Assembly: GCA_036259835.1 (NCBI GenBank)
Contig: DATABA010000156.1
Coordinates: 1-59,164, forward strand
DNA from: JALYGK01 sp036259835
GTDB lineage: Bacteria > Actinomycetota > UBA4738
Direction: 5' to 3'
Length of the DNA stretch: 59,164 bases
Under the pieces are notes generated by a model that was given only the letters and a program-made list of their open reading frames with translations, did no database searches and was not told where the DNA came from. The translations under genes and the position numbers were made by a program. Positions 49,165-57,631 of the stretch are shown here, in pieces (position 1 is the first letter of the stretch; every line of letters starts with the position of its first letter).

Positions 49165-49947
49165 CTACTCGCAGCCCCATCCGTCGCCGTCCGAGTCGAG
49201 ACCGAACGGGTCTGAGCCCACGACTTGAACGCGGCCGGTGTACTCGGGGCCATTCCCAGAGCCACCTGCGCAGTCGTAGTCGGAAGCGTCAGGCTTTAGA
49301 CACGCGCCCTTGTAGGACGCGTGACAGCTCGGACTAGAAGAAGTGCTCTCAGTCGATGAACCTGTTGATGGCTTGTCATTTGAGGGTGGGTCTGGCGTAA
49401 CTTTCGGCTTCGGAAGCGGAACGGCGACTGAGAGTGTGACCTTCGAGTCGAGCTGCATCAGAGACCCGGCTTCAGGACTCTGAGAGAGGACGGTTCCCGC
49501 GGGCTCTGCAGATGGGATGTCCTTGACACTCAGCTTCCATCCTTGATCCTCTATGTCGCTTTTAACATCTCCAAGCTTCTTCCCGACCAGTGACATCAAC
49601 GGACTTGTGGCGTTGAGCTCGGCCTCTAGCTGTTTGACCTGGCCATTCAGGTTCAGAACCTCAGCCTCGAGTTCGCTAACTGATTGAGCCAAATCCGCGT
49701 TCTCTGCTGAGAGACGCGCCTCGCTGCTCTCAGCGGCCGCGAGAGACGACCTAAGTGCGGAGAGTTCTCCGTCGGCGCGCGTCCGATTGTCGGCCTCGTT
49801 TGAGGCAGCGATACCGGCTCCGGCGATCAGCCCAACGAAGAGGCAGAGCAACGCAGAAACGATCGACCATCTGCGCCGCGGTTTTGCGTGCCCGTTCGAA
49901 GTTGGGGCGGCCGTCAGCTGGAGGTGGGCAGTGCGAGTGGACTTCAT
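49165..49947 (-). CDS. Membrane-anchored coiled-coil/PASTA/excalibur protein
   Basis: A 260-residue protein. It has a basic cytoplasmic N-terminus, one helix (WSIVSALLCLFVGLIAGAGI), a coiled coil (about 60-115; SELEAEVLNLNGQVKQLEAE), one PASTA domain (about 117-178; LMSLVGKKLGDVKSDIEDQG, GTVLSQSPEAGSLMQLDSKV), a Ser/Thr/Pro linker and a C-terminal excalibur motif (YDCAGGSGNGPEYTG, then DSDGDGWGCE) with calcium-binding DxDxDG and paired Cys. It probably binds cell-wall material outside the membrane. GAGGAGC precedes the ATG. Base composition is visibly AT-richer than the neighbours, suggesting recent transfer. Confidence 0.85.
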   Translation of the reverse strand: MKSTRTAHLQLTAAPTSNGHAKPRRRWSIVSALLCLFVGLIAGAGIAASNEADNRTRADGELSALRSSLAAAESSEARLSAENADLAQSVSELEAEVLNLNGQVKQLEAELNATSPLMSLVGKKLGDVKSDIEDQGWKLSVKDIPSAEPAGTVLSQSPEAGSLMQLDSKVTLSVAVPLPKPKVTPDPPSNDKPSTGSSTESTSSSPSCHASYKGACLKPDASDYDCAGGSGNGPEYTGRVQVVGSDPFGLDSDGDGWGCE

Positions 49948-50085
49948 GCGGGCTCCTCAGTGGGCGGACTCCGAAGTAAACCATCCGTTTAGCCGATGAG
50001 CCCATAGCCTCAAGGGGCCATTTTCAGAGGCCGGTCGGACTAGTCGCTTCTCCGGCCGGGTTATCAGGACACAGCGTGAATTCGT

Positions 50086-51210
50086 TCAGGACAGAGCTTG
50101 TTTGAGGTCCTCCAGTAGGTCATCGGGGTGTTCGATCCCGACGGACAAACGCACGAGCGTCCCCGACACCTCGAGCGGGGATCCCGCCACGCTGGCGTGG
50201 GTCATCTTCGCCGGGTGCTCGATGAGCGATTCCACGCCGCCCAGCGACTCGCCCAGGAAGAACAGCTGGGTCCGCTTGCACACCTCGAGCGCTTCTTCCT
50301 CGGTCTTCGTCTCGAAGGACACCATTCCGCCGAACGCCTTCATCTGCCGGGCGGCGACATCGTGGTCGGGGTGTGAGGGCAGTCCCGGGTAATAGACGTT
50401 CTTGACCCGCGGATGGCCGGAGAGGAACTCCGCGATGAGGGCGGCGTTCCGGCAGTGCGCCTCCATTCGGACCGCAAGCGTCTTGACTCCTCGAAGGACC
50501 AGGAAGCAGTCCAACGGGCCGGGAACGGCTCCGGCGGCGTTCTGCAGGAACGACAGACGCTCCTGCATCTCCGGCGTCGTGGTCACGGCGACGCCACCCA
50601 CCACGTCCGAGTGACCGCCCAGGTACTTGGTGGCCGAGTGAATGACCGCGTCGGCTCCGAGCGTGATCGGCTGCTGAAGGTACGGAGTCGCGAAGGTGTT
50701 GTCGACGACGCACCACGCCCCCGCCTCGTGCGCTATGTCTGCCACGGCGGCAATGTCGACGATCTTCAGCAGAGGGTTGGTCGGTGTCTCCACCCACACC
50801 ACGCGCGTCTCCTCGCGGGTCGCCTTGCGAAGCGCCTCGAGGTCGGCGAGATCCACAGTGTCGAACTCGAGCCCCCACTCCGAGAGGACCCGCGCGACCA
50901 GTCGGTAGGTCCCGCCGTACACGTCGTCGCCGAGAACGACGTGGTCCCCGGCCTTCAGGAGTTGCAGGAAGGTCGCTTCGGCGGCCATCCCGGATGCAAA
51001 GCACAGCGCCCCATGGCCCTGTTCCAGCGCGGCGATTGCCGTTTCCAAAACGGTGCGCGTGGGGTTCCCGGTTCGGGCGTACTCGTAGCCTCTGTGCTCG
51101 CCGACGGCTTCCTGTACGTACGTCGACGTCTGGTAGATCGGAACGTTGACCGCGCCGTACGTCGGTTCGGGGTCCTGTCCCGCATGGATGGCTTGCGTCT
51201 CGAACTTCAC
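50086..51210 (-). CDS. metB: Cystathionine gamma-synthase/lyase-type PLP enzyme
   Basis: A 374-residue Cys/Met-metabolism PLP enzyme. It begins KFETQAIHAGQDPEPTYGAV, carries GYEYARTGNPTRT and CFASGMAAE, and has the PLP lysine in SATKYLGGHSDVVGG (about residue 190). It ends in SVGIEHPDDLLEDLKQAL. It could act as gamma-synthase or gamma-lyase; with CBS in the same operon, a lyase role (reverse transsulfuration) is at least as likely. GTG 51210 has GGGAGG upstream and overlaps the DUF429 stop (GTGA). Confidence 0.88.
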   Translation of the reverse strand: MKFETQAIHAGQDPEPTYGAVNVPIYQTSTYVQEAVGEHRGYEYARTGNPTRTVLETAIAALEQGHGALCFASGMAAEATFLQLLKAGDHVVLGDDVYGGTYRLVARVLSEWGLEFDTVDLADLEALRKATREETRVVWVETPTNPLLKIVDIAAVADIAHEAGAWCVVDNTFATPYLQQPITLGADAVIHSATKYLGGHSDVVGGVAVTTTPEMQERLSFLQNAAGAVPGPLDCFLVLRGVKTLAVRMEAHCRNAALIAEFLSGHPRVKNVYYPGLPSHPDHDVAARQMKAFGGMVSFETKTEEEALEVCKRTQLFFLGESLGGVESLIEHPAKMTHASVAGSPLEVSGTLVRLSVGIEHPDDLLEDLKQALS

Positions 51211-51851
51211 GACACCTCCCGAACATAACGTGGTGAGACAAGCGCCCGGACGGGGACGACGATAACGCCCTCCTCCGGGTCGCCCGGTGCATAGAACGAG
51301 CCGTCGAGTGCGAAGAGTCCGGTCAGAGCGGCCAGCGCTGCGTCGACCTGATCGGGGCCAACGAGCCGATCGGCGTCGACGCCTTCGTTGGTCAGGACGT
51401 CTCTTCGCCAGTGAAGACGGGCCCGCCGCGTCGGACCGAGGCGGCCGGCAAGCGTCACGGCGCTTGCGTGCGGGAACACTTCGATCGCCGTCCCATCCGC
51501 TGAACCGGTGCGGTATCTCGAGTACCCACACGCCTCGGCGATCCCGAACGCCCTGAAGCCAACCACCATCCAGTCGTAGAAGCGGTTACGCATGCCGCGA
51601 TCTTCGGTCGGTGTACCGAAACACAGGATTCCGGCCGCCCGGATCTGGCGTTCGGTCTCCCGCGAGCCTCCACTGCGAGCCCACGCCGGCGGAGAGTCGA
51701 TGGCGATGACGTGGGGAGCGGTCTCCTTGATGAGCGCCGGCAACTCGTTCACCTGCATCCCTCGTTGCGCCTGGAGCGGAACCCGCCGGTCGTCCAGAAC
51801 TACCGCGTCGAGCCCCTTCCGCACCCCGACGTCGATGCCGAGTGAGCGCAA
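51207..51851 (-). CDS. DUF429 (RNase H-fold) protein
   Basis: A 214-residue protein: RSLGIDVGVRKGLDAVVLDD, then HVIAIDSPPAWARSG, RNRFYDWMVVGFRAFG and AIEVFPHASAVTLAG. These are DUF429 motifs, with acidic residues (GIDVG, AIDSP) placed as in RNase H-like nucleases; activity is unproven. TTG 51851 is the best start, 5 bases after the CBS stop. It is coupled to metB by GTGA. Its presence between two transsulfuration genes is unexplained. Confidence 0.8.
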   Translation of the reverse strand: MRSLGIDVGVRKGLDAVVLDDRRVPLQAQRGMQVNELPALIKETAPHVIAIDSPPAWARSGGSRETERQIRAAGILCFGTPTEDRGMRNRFYDWMVVGFRAFGIAEACGYSRYRTGSADGTAIEVFPHASAVTLAGRLGPTRRARLHWRRDVLTNEGVDADRLVGPDQVDAALAALTGLFALDGSFYAPGDPEEGVIVVPVRALVSPRYVREVS

Positions 51852-51856
51852 TCCGC

Positions 51857-53233
51857 TCAGGTCCTGCTTCGCTCTCGATGCGCCAGGAACTCCAAGAGGT
51901 CTGCCCGGGTGAGGATGCCCAGGGCCTCGCCACCCTTCGCCACGATCACCGCGGGGGCCTGCTGGAACTCCGCGAAGGCGACCTCCAGCGGGTCGTCGAA
52001 CTCGACGAGCGGAAGCGGCGGCCCCATCACCTCGGCGACGTCGGCCTGGAGCGAGTCCGGGTCCCGGAAGATGCGGTCGAGGAGGTTGCGTTCCTGGATA
52101 GCTCCGACGAACGCGGTGACGTCGTTCGAATCCTCCCGAACCACGGGCGCCTGAGAGATTCCGTACTCCTGAAGACGGTCGACGGCTTGGCGAACCCTGT
52201 CGTGCGCGCCGATTCTCACCAGCATGGGCACCGGACCGCTTCGCGACGCGAGGACCTCCTCCACCCGAATGACCTCGGGCCGCGCCAGGAACCCGTACTG
52301 GAGGAGCCACGAATCGGAGTACAGCTTCGACAGGTAGTTGCGGCCGGTGTCCGGAAAGATCACGACGATGACCGCGTCCGCGGACAACTCTCGTGCAACC
52401 AGCAGCGCGGCGAACACGGCGGTTCCGGTCGATCCACCGACCAGGATCCCTTCCTGCCGTGTGATGGCCCGAGCAGTGAGGAACGAGTCGCGGTCAGATA
52501 CGCGGATGTAGCGATCGACCATCGAGGGATCGAAGGTTTCGGGCCAGAAGTCCTCGCCGATCCCTTCAACCAGATACGGCCGGGGCTGGTCGCCCGAGAA
52601 CACCGACCCTTCCGGATCGGCGCCGACGATCTGGATCTCCGACTTCTTCTCCTTCAAGTACTTCGCCACGCCGCTGATCGTTCCGCCCGTCCCAACGCCA
52701 GCTACCAGAACATCGATCTTCCCTTCGGTTTGCTCCCAGATCTCCGGGCCGGTTGTCTCGTAGTGCGCCTTCGGGTTCTCCTGGTTGAAGTACTGGTTGG
52801 GCTGAAACGCGCCGGGGATCTCCTCCGACAGGCGGTCGGCCACGCGGTAATAGGACTCGGGAGACTCGGGCGCCACGGCGGTCGGGGTGATGACCACTTC
52901 GGCCCCGTATGCGCGAAGCAGCGCCACCTTCTCCTGGCTCATCTTGTCCGGCATGACGAAGATGCACTTGTAGCCCTTGATGGCAGCGGCGATGGCGAGG
53001 CCGTGGCCGGTGTTACCCGACGTCGGTTCGACGATTGTTCCACCGGGTTTCAGCAAGCCCGCTTGCTCGGCCGCCTCGATCATTCGGAGACCGATTCGGT
53101 CCTTCACGCTCCCGCCGGGGTTGAGCATCTCCAGCTTTGCGAGGATGGTCGGCTTGACGCCCCGGGTGACGGACCGCAGTCGCACCAGCGGCGTGTTTCC
53201 GACTACGTCGAGAAACGTTTCGTGGAATTTCAT
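51857..53233 (-). CDS. Cystathionine beta-synthase
   Basis: A 458-residue enzyme. The PLP domain (1-330) has NPGGSVKDRIGL (PLP Lys about 41), PTSGNTGHGLAIAAA and VGTGGTISGVAKYLKE. A tandem CBS-domain module follows (about 340-455: MLVRIGAHDRVRQAVDRLQE, QAPVVREDSNDVTAFVGAI, PLPLVEFDDPLEVAFAEF, ILTRADLLEFLAHRE). The CBS pair distinguishes it from plain cysteine synthase and suggests regulation by AdoMet or nucleotides. It condenses serine and homocysteine. It leads the operon with DUF429 and metB. Confidence 0.92.
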   Translation of the reverse strand: MKFHETFLDVVGNTPLVRLRSVTRGVKPTILAKLEMLNPGGSVKDRIGLRMIEAAEQAGLLKPGGTIVEPTSGNTGHGLAIAAAIKGYKCIFVMPDKMSQEKVALLRAYGAEVVITPTAVAPESPESYYRVADRLSEEIPGAFQPNQYFNQENPKAHYETTGPEIWEQTEGKIDVLVAGVGTGGTISGVAKYLKEKKSEIQIVGADPEGSVFSGDQPRPYLVEGIGEDFWPETFDPSMVDRYIRVSDRDSFLTARAITRQEGILVGGSTGTAVFAALLVARELSADAVIVVIFPDTGRNYLSKLYSDSWLLQYGFLARPEVIRVEEVLASRSGPVPMLVRIGAHDRVRQAVDRLQEYGISQAPVVREDSNDVTAFVGAIQERNLLDRIFRDPDSLQADVAEVMGPPLPLVEFDDPLEVAFAEFQQAPAVIVAKGGEALGILTRADLLEFLAHRERSRT

Positions 53234-53272
53234 GCCGGCTGGCCTGCTGTGTTGCCGAACCGCGAACGCGAG

Positions 53273-53674
53273 TCAGGCCGTCGAATCGACGGCAACCCGG
53301 CAGCTGACTGTTCCTCGAGGCGTCCCATCAAGGTTGAAAAGTATCCTCGTATGGTACGCCTGTCCGGGTTGCACATTGCTGACGACGCCCGAGCTTCGGG
53401 CGATCACGCCGCCCGCCGAATCACTCAGCGTTGCGGACAGCGAGACCACCAGATGCGCGCGACTGCTTTTCACCATGACATTCGCCGTTGCGGTGGTGAG
53501 CGCCGGGTCTACCGAGCAGCTGTTCACCGCCGCCGAGACACCCGCCTCACCTGCACCTCCGGCTTGCTGCACGGCTTGCGTGCAGGCCGAAAGGAGCACG
53601 CCGATCAGTAGTATTCCGATTCGCGTCGTCACAACTGAACGGTTGACCCGGAACTTCGTCCGACCGACCTTCAT
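53273..53674 (-). CDS. Small lipoprotein, unknown
   Basis: A 133-residue lipoprotein with signal TRIGILLIGVLLSAC (lipobox LLSAC, lipidated Cys about 31). The mature part is a beta-rich domain (TANVMVKSSRAHLVVSLSAT, GVVSNVQPGQAYHTRILFNL, GTVSCRVAVDST) resembling FxLYD-type lipoproteins. Its ATG abuts the ATG of the divergent decarboxylase (CAT|ATG). Function unknown. Confidence 0.72.
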   Translation of the reverse strand: MKVGRTKFRVNRSVVTTRIGILLIGVLLSACTQAVQQAGGAGEAGVSAAVNSCSVDPALTTATANVMVKSSRAHLVVSLSATLSDSAGGVIARSSGVVSNVQPGQAYHTRILFNLDGTPRGTVSCRVAVDSTA

Positions 53675-55087
53675 ATGACTAGGTATCGACTGGAACCGTC
53701 GCCAACTGAGATGCGGACCATGGCGAACTCCGCTCTGGAGTTCATCGTTGGGTTCATCGAGGATCTGCCGGATGCGCCCGCCGCAGATACCGAAGGCGCC
53801 GAAGAGCTCCTGGCGAAGCTACGGCGGCCCCCGCCCGCGACCGGTCTGCCCTTCGATCACATCCTGGACGACGTCGAGGCGGGCGCCGCCAAGGGGTTCA
53901 ACACGGCCGGACCCGGCTACCTGGCATTCATCCCCGGTGGAGGACTTTTTGCCGCGGCGCTGGCCGATTTCCTGGCGTGCAGCGTCAACCGCTACGTGAA
54001 CGTGTGGAGCGCCGCCCCTGCCTTCGCGCAGATCGAGGCGACGGTCATCAGATGGCTCTGCGATCTCTTTGACTATCCCGAAACCGCCCGAGGCATCCTG
54101 ACCTCCGGTGGCTCAATGGCCAACTTCTCTGCCATCGTCACCGCCCGCCGAAGCCTGCTGCCGGAAGACTTCCTGAAGGGAACCATGTACGTCTCCGACC
54201 AGACCCATGCGTCGGTGGCCAAGTCGGCAGTCCTGGCCGGATTTCCGCTTCGAAACATCCGGGAGGTTCCAAGCACGTCCAACCTGCGAATCGATGTGTC
54301 CACGGTAAGGCGGATGGTGCTCGAAGACCGGCAAAGCGGGCTTCAGCCGTTCCTGATCGTCGCGAACGCCGGGACCACCAATACGGGGGCCGTCGACCGG
54401 ATCGACGAGATCGTCGACTTCGCCCGAGGCGAGCGCCTTTGGGTTCACGTGGATGGCGCCTACGGCGGGTTTTTCCAATTGACCGATAGGGGCCGGCGAG
54501 CGTTCCAGGGCATCGAAGGGGCCGACTCCATCACGCTGGATCCGCACAAGGGGATGTTCCTTCCGTACGGAACGGGGAGCCTGTTGGTTCGCGACGGTCA
54601 GCTGCTGCGCCAGGCGCATCAGGTCCAGGCCGCGTACCTCCAGGACCTGGCGCCCGAATCGGCGATTCCAAACTTCGCCGATTACTCCCCGGAGTTGTCC
54701 CGGGAGTTTCGAGGACTGCGCGTGTGGCTCCCGCTCCAGCTCCACGGCGTCAACGCCTTCCGAGAGGCGTTGGACGAGAAGCTCGACCTCGCCCGGGCGA
54801 TCTACGAGGCGCTGGCCGACGCGCCGGGGTTCGAAGTTCCATGGGAGCCCGAGCTGACGGTGGTGCCCTTCCGTTACGTTCCCAAGACTGGAGACGCCGA
54901 GGCGTTCAATCGCGCCCTACTGGAACGAATCAATGCGTCCAAGCGAGTCTTCCTGTCGAGCACCACGATCGGGGACCGATTCATCCTCCGGGCGTGTGTG
55001 GTGAGTCATCGAACGCACCGGGACCGAATCGAGGAGGCGATCACGATCATCAAGAGCGCCGCGGAGGACCTGGAACGCTCGGCCTAA
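53675..55087 (+). CDS. PLP-dependent decarboxylase (DDC/glutamate decarboxylase family)
   Basis: A 470-residue group II decarboxylase. Key segments are ILTSGGSMANFSAIVTARR, YVSDQTHASVAKSAVLAG, VANAGTTNTGAVDRIDEI, VHVDGAYGGFFQL and the PLP lysine in LDPHKGMFLPYG. Substrate, probably an aromatic or acidic amino acid, is not determined. The start could be ATG 53675 or the internal ATG 53711 or 53720; family alignment around NSALEFIVGFIEDLP allows any of these. It is divergent from the lipoprotein gene. Confidence 0.88.
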   Translation: MTRYRLEPSPTEMRTMANSALEFIVGFIEDLPDAPAADTEGAEELLAKLRRPPPATGLPFDHILDDVEAGAAKGFNTAGPGYLAFIPGGGLFAAALADFLACSVNRYVNVWSAAPAFAQIEATVIRWLCDLFDYPETARGILTSGGSMANFSAIVTARRSLLPEDFLKGTMYVSDQTHASVAKSAVLAGFPLRNIREVPSTSNLRIDVSTVRRMVLEDRQSGLQPFLIVANAGTTNTGAVDRIDEIVDFARGERLWVHVDGAYGGFFQLTDRGRRAFQGIEGADSITLDPHKGMFLPYGTGSLLVRDGQLLRQAHQVQAAYLQDLAPESAIPNFADYSPELSREFRGLRVWLPLQLHGVNAFREALDEKLDLARAIYEALADAPGFEVPWEPELTVVPFRYVPKTGDAEAFNRALLERINASKRVFLSSTTIGDRFILRACVVSHRTHRDRIEEAITIIKSAAEDLERSA

Positions 55088-55117
55088 CGAGCTTTGCAGT
55101 TCGAGAACTGTGTGAAG

Positions 55118-55777
55118 CTACGTTCCCCGGGCCCCGGGCGCGCCGCCTTCGGGCGGGAGCAGAACCATCTGCGGCGTGGTGTAGAAGAGGCGAGTACACG
55201 TATCGAGGCCCGAGGACGGAATGCCGCAATCGGCGTACGCCTCGACGTCGGCACGCTTCCAGCGATATCCCGTTACCGGGATTGGATCGACGCCACCGAC
55301 CACCATCACGTCGGTGAAGACGATCAGCCACTCACCCATCGTTTCGTCCGCGGCGAACGCGCCGAACATTCGCCGTTGGGCGGGCGTCATTACGGTTCCC
55401 CACTTGTTTTCCGGAGAAGCGCGCTCCGTGAACTTCAGCGCGACCGTGCCATGCTCCGATCTCAGCGCTTCGACGTTGAGCCGAGGCCGCGTTCCGATCA
55501 TCGAGACGAGGCGCTTGCTGGACCGCTGAATATCGAGCTCGGGCAGCCCGACCATCTGATACCACTCTCGAAGTTTCAGGGGGTCGAACCGCGGGCCCTC
55601 CGGCTCGGCCTTGGGAGCCTCTGTACGGGCTCGTGACTCCTTGGCCTGTGACTCGCGCGCCGGCTCCCGTGTTTGCCGTCGTTCGGGGAAAGTCCTGGTG
55701 CTCTCACAGGCGACGCCAACGAGGACGGCAAGGGCCAGCAGCATCGGCACACCGATCTGGCGCCCGCCACGCACCAT
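55118..55777 (-). CDS. Lipoprotein with charged linker, unknown
   Basis: A 219-residue protein. The signal VPMLLALAVLVGVAC ends in a lipobox (VGVAC), followed by a highly charged linker (FPERRQTREPARESQ...) and a globular domain (PLKLREWYQMVGLPELDIQR, MTPAQRRMFGAFAADETMGE, LIVFTDVMVVGGVDPIPVTG, two late Cys). No family recognised. ATG 55777 is chosen because TACCCT lies six bases upstream; that box sits in the last codons of the glycosyltransferase gene. Confidence 0.68.
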   Translation of the reverse strand: MVRGGRQIGVPMLLALAVLVGVACESTRTFPERRQTREPARESQAKESRARTEAPKAEPEGPRFDPLKLREWYQMVGLPELDIQRSSKRLVSMIGTRPRLNVEALRSEHGTVALKFTERASPENKWGTVMTPAQRRMFGAFAADETMGEWLIVFTDVMVVGGVDPIPVTGYRWKRADVEAYADCGIPSSGLDTCTRLFYTTPQMVLLPPEGGAPGARGT

Positions 55778-55781
55778 CCGA

Positions 55782-56873
55782 TTAGGGTACACCGGCCCGA
55801 AGGGATTCGATAGCCTCGGCGACCGTTTCGACGCCGACGCCCGCTACACAGGCCGGGTGGCGAAGCGCTCCGCAGGGCGGGTCGTGCATCACGCCGCAGG
55901 GGCTGCACGGGAGGTCCACTCGCACGATCCGCTGGTTCTCCGGCTGACACCACGGCGCGGCCAACGCGGGATTTCCGGGGCCGTACAGCCCGACGACGGC
56001 AGTCCCGAGCATCGCCGCGAGATGAAGCGGTCCACTATCGGACGCGACGACCAACGCAGCCTCCGCCAGGAGAGCGGCGAATCCACCCAGGGACAGCGGC
56101 GGCATGCCGACGGCGCTGCGCCCACTCTGAAGGACGACCTGCTCGACGAGCTCTCGTTCGCCCGCTCCTCCCGTGACGATCGGAGCGAAACCGAATCGCC
56201 GATGGAGATGTGAGGCAAGAGCGCCCCACCGCTCGGAGGGCCAGTTCTTGAGCTGCCAGCCCGTTCCGGGATGGAGGATGACCGGCCGCGTTCCGGTCTT
56301 ACTTTTCACGCGGGCGATCGCCTCTTCGGCTTCTGTGTGGTCCTCTCGTGAGGGGACGAAAACGCGGTCTGTCAGTGACGGAATCGACGGGGCGTTCATC
56401 GAAGCAATCTCTCCGTTCAGTGAAGCGAGCGCCATGGTCATGACGTCGTGAGCGAGCCACACCGCGTGGCGGTTCGGCGTCTCCGGCACCGTGTCGGTGA
56501 GGAAACGGTCCATCCCGTCGTGCTCGAACCCGACGCGAACCGGGACGCGCGCTGCCCGAACGAGCGATCCGGACCAACGATCACCGGGCCGAAGGAGGAC
56601 TGCGACATCGAACCGGTCGCGGAGCGTCAATGCCGCCGCGTCCGAGAGCTCCCCCTCCGCGCGCTCGGTGGGTGCATGTGGTGGCGGGAACGGCAGAGAA
56701 ATGGTTTCGTCGACGTCCGGGGACCGATCGGTTAGGCGCTCGAGACCCTCGGCGACGAGGTAGGTCAGATGCGCGCGTGGGAGCGATCGTTTGAGGGCGG
56801 CAGTCGCCGGCAGGGTGAGTAGGACGTCGCCCAGGTGGTCGGGCCGGATGAGGAGAATCCTGGGGTCATCCAT
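55782..56873 (-). CDS. Glycosyltransferase family 9 (heptosyltransferase-like)
   Basis: A 363-residue GT-B enzyme. The N-terminal motif ILLIRPDHLGDVLLTLPA is the GT9 signature; the C-terminal half has VILHPGTGWQLKNWP, PIVTGGAGERELVEQV and VVASDSGPLHLAAMLGTAVVGLYGP. GT9 enzymes transfer heptose or related sugars. In a Gram-positive-type genome the acceptor is more likely a wall glycan or small molecule than LPS. ATG 56873 overlaps the DedA-like gene by 8 bases. Several cysteines near the C-terminus (CSPCGVMHDPPC) are typical of some members. Confidence 0.9.
   Translation of the reverse strand: MDDPRILLIRPDHLGDVLLTLPATAALKRSLPRAHLTYLVAEGLERLTDRSPDVDETISLPFPPPHAPTERAEGELSDAAALTLRDRFDVAVLLRPGDRWSGSLVRAARVPVRVGFEHDGMDRFLTDTVPETPNRHAVWLAHDVMTMALASLNGEIASMNAPSIPSLTDRVFVPSREDHTEAEEAIARVKSKTGTRPVILHPGTGWQLKNWPSERWGALASHLHRRFGFAPIVTGGAGERELVEQVVLQSGRSAVGMPPLSLGGFAALLAEAALVVASDSGPLHLAAMLGTAVVGLYGPGNPALAAPWCQPENQRIVRVDLPCSPCGVMHDPPCGALRHPACVAGVGVETVAEAIESLRAGVP
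55784..55789 (-). promoter_or_regulatory. Leaderless-type -10 box inside the glycosyltransferase 3' end
   Basis: TACCCT on the minus strand ends six bases before ATG 55777 and lies in the final codons of the upstream gene on the same strand. It could give the lipoprotein its own leaderless transcript. Confidence 0.45.
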
Positions 56874-57579
56874 CGGCGCCCGGCGGGCCGGGTGTTCCGG
56901 TCGTCGCATCCTCGCGGACCTCGGCTTCGGCCTCTTTGATCTCCTCTTCGATCTGCGCAGGCGACTTGAGCCGGTCCCGCCCCGCCCGCCGGCTTCGCCA
57001 CAGCTGGAGCAGCCCGAGGGCGACCGAAACCCCAACCACCCACCACTGGTACTCCCCGATGAAGTCGAGCACCGAGTCCAGGGGCTGCTCGAGGGCTTCC
57101 GCGAAGGCCCGAACTACGATGAGGCGAACGATGGTGCCGCCCACGTTCAGCACGGCGAACACCGCCGGTCGCATGCCGGTCGTCCCGGCGAGCAGGCAAA
57201 TGAACCCGTTCGGGGCCAGCGCCACGATCGGATACGCGGCCTTGGCGAACCAACGCTCGAGAACTCGGACGGCCGCGCCGCTTTCGCCTCCGTGCCGCTC
57301 CATCCAGCGCAACGCCGCCTCGCCGTACCACCGCCCGAGGAGGTAATACAGCGGATCCGTGAGGACCAAGCGGAAGAACCCGACCAGGAAGAACGGCACC
57401 GGGTCGATCTGGTTCGAGGCGAGCGTGAGGTACCGGAGCCGCGGATTCAGAAACATCTGAAGCAGGGGGTGATCGGTGATGATGGCCGCGGCGAACCAGT
57501 CGGCGAAGATGCCCGCCGCCGTGAGCACGACGATCGGAGTTAGAAGTAGGGTCAGCTTTCGCCGAGCCAAGGGGAACAC
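56866..57579 (-). CDS. DedA/VTT-domain membrane protein
   Basis: About 237 residues with several helices: LTLLLTPIVVLTAAGIFADW, DPVPFFLVGFFRLVLTDPLY, then YLLGRWYGEAALRWMERHGG, AAYPIVALAPNGFICLLAG and VLNVGGTIVRLIVVRAF. The order of segments fits SNARE-associated/DedA (VTT) proteins, lipid scramblases or flippases, though the usual R-x-x-P loop reads APNGF. The last 50 residues are charged and cytoplasmic. GTG 57579 is the chosen start with no strong ribosome-binding site. It is coupled to the glycosyltransferase. Confidence 0.65.
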   Translation of the reverse strand: MFPLARRKLTLLLTPIVVLTAAGIFADWFAAAIITDHPLLQMFLNPRLRYLTLASNQIDPVPFFLVGFFRLVLTDPLYYLLGRWYGEAALRWMERHGGESGAAVRVLERWFAKAAYPIVALAPNGFICLLAGTTGMRPAVFAVLNVGGTIVRLIVVRAFAEALEQPLDSVLDFIGEYQWWVVGVSVALGLLQLWRSRRAGRDRLKSPAQIEEEIKEAEAEVREDATTGTPGPPGADG

Positions 57580-57631
57580 CTTAGCGCAGCGGCACGTTGT
57601 ACCTGCTGAGAGCACTCATCGAGGAGGCGAT

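Noticed and set aside
50029..50057. GGCCGG/CCGGCC inverted repeat downstream of metB
   Set aside because: The 17-base loop and absence of a T-run make it an unlikely terminator.
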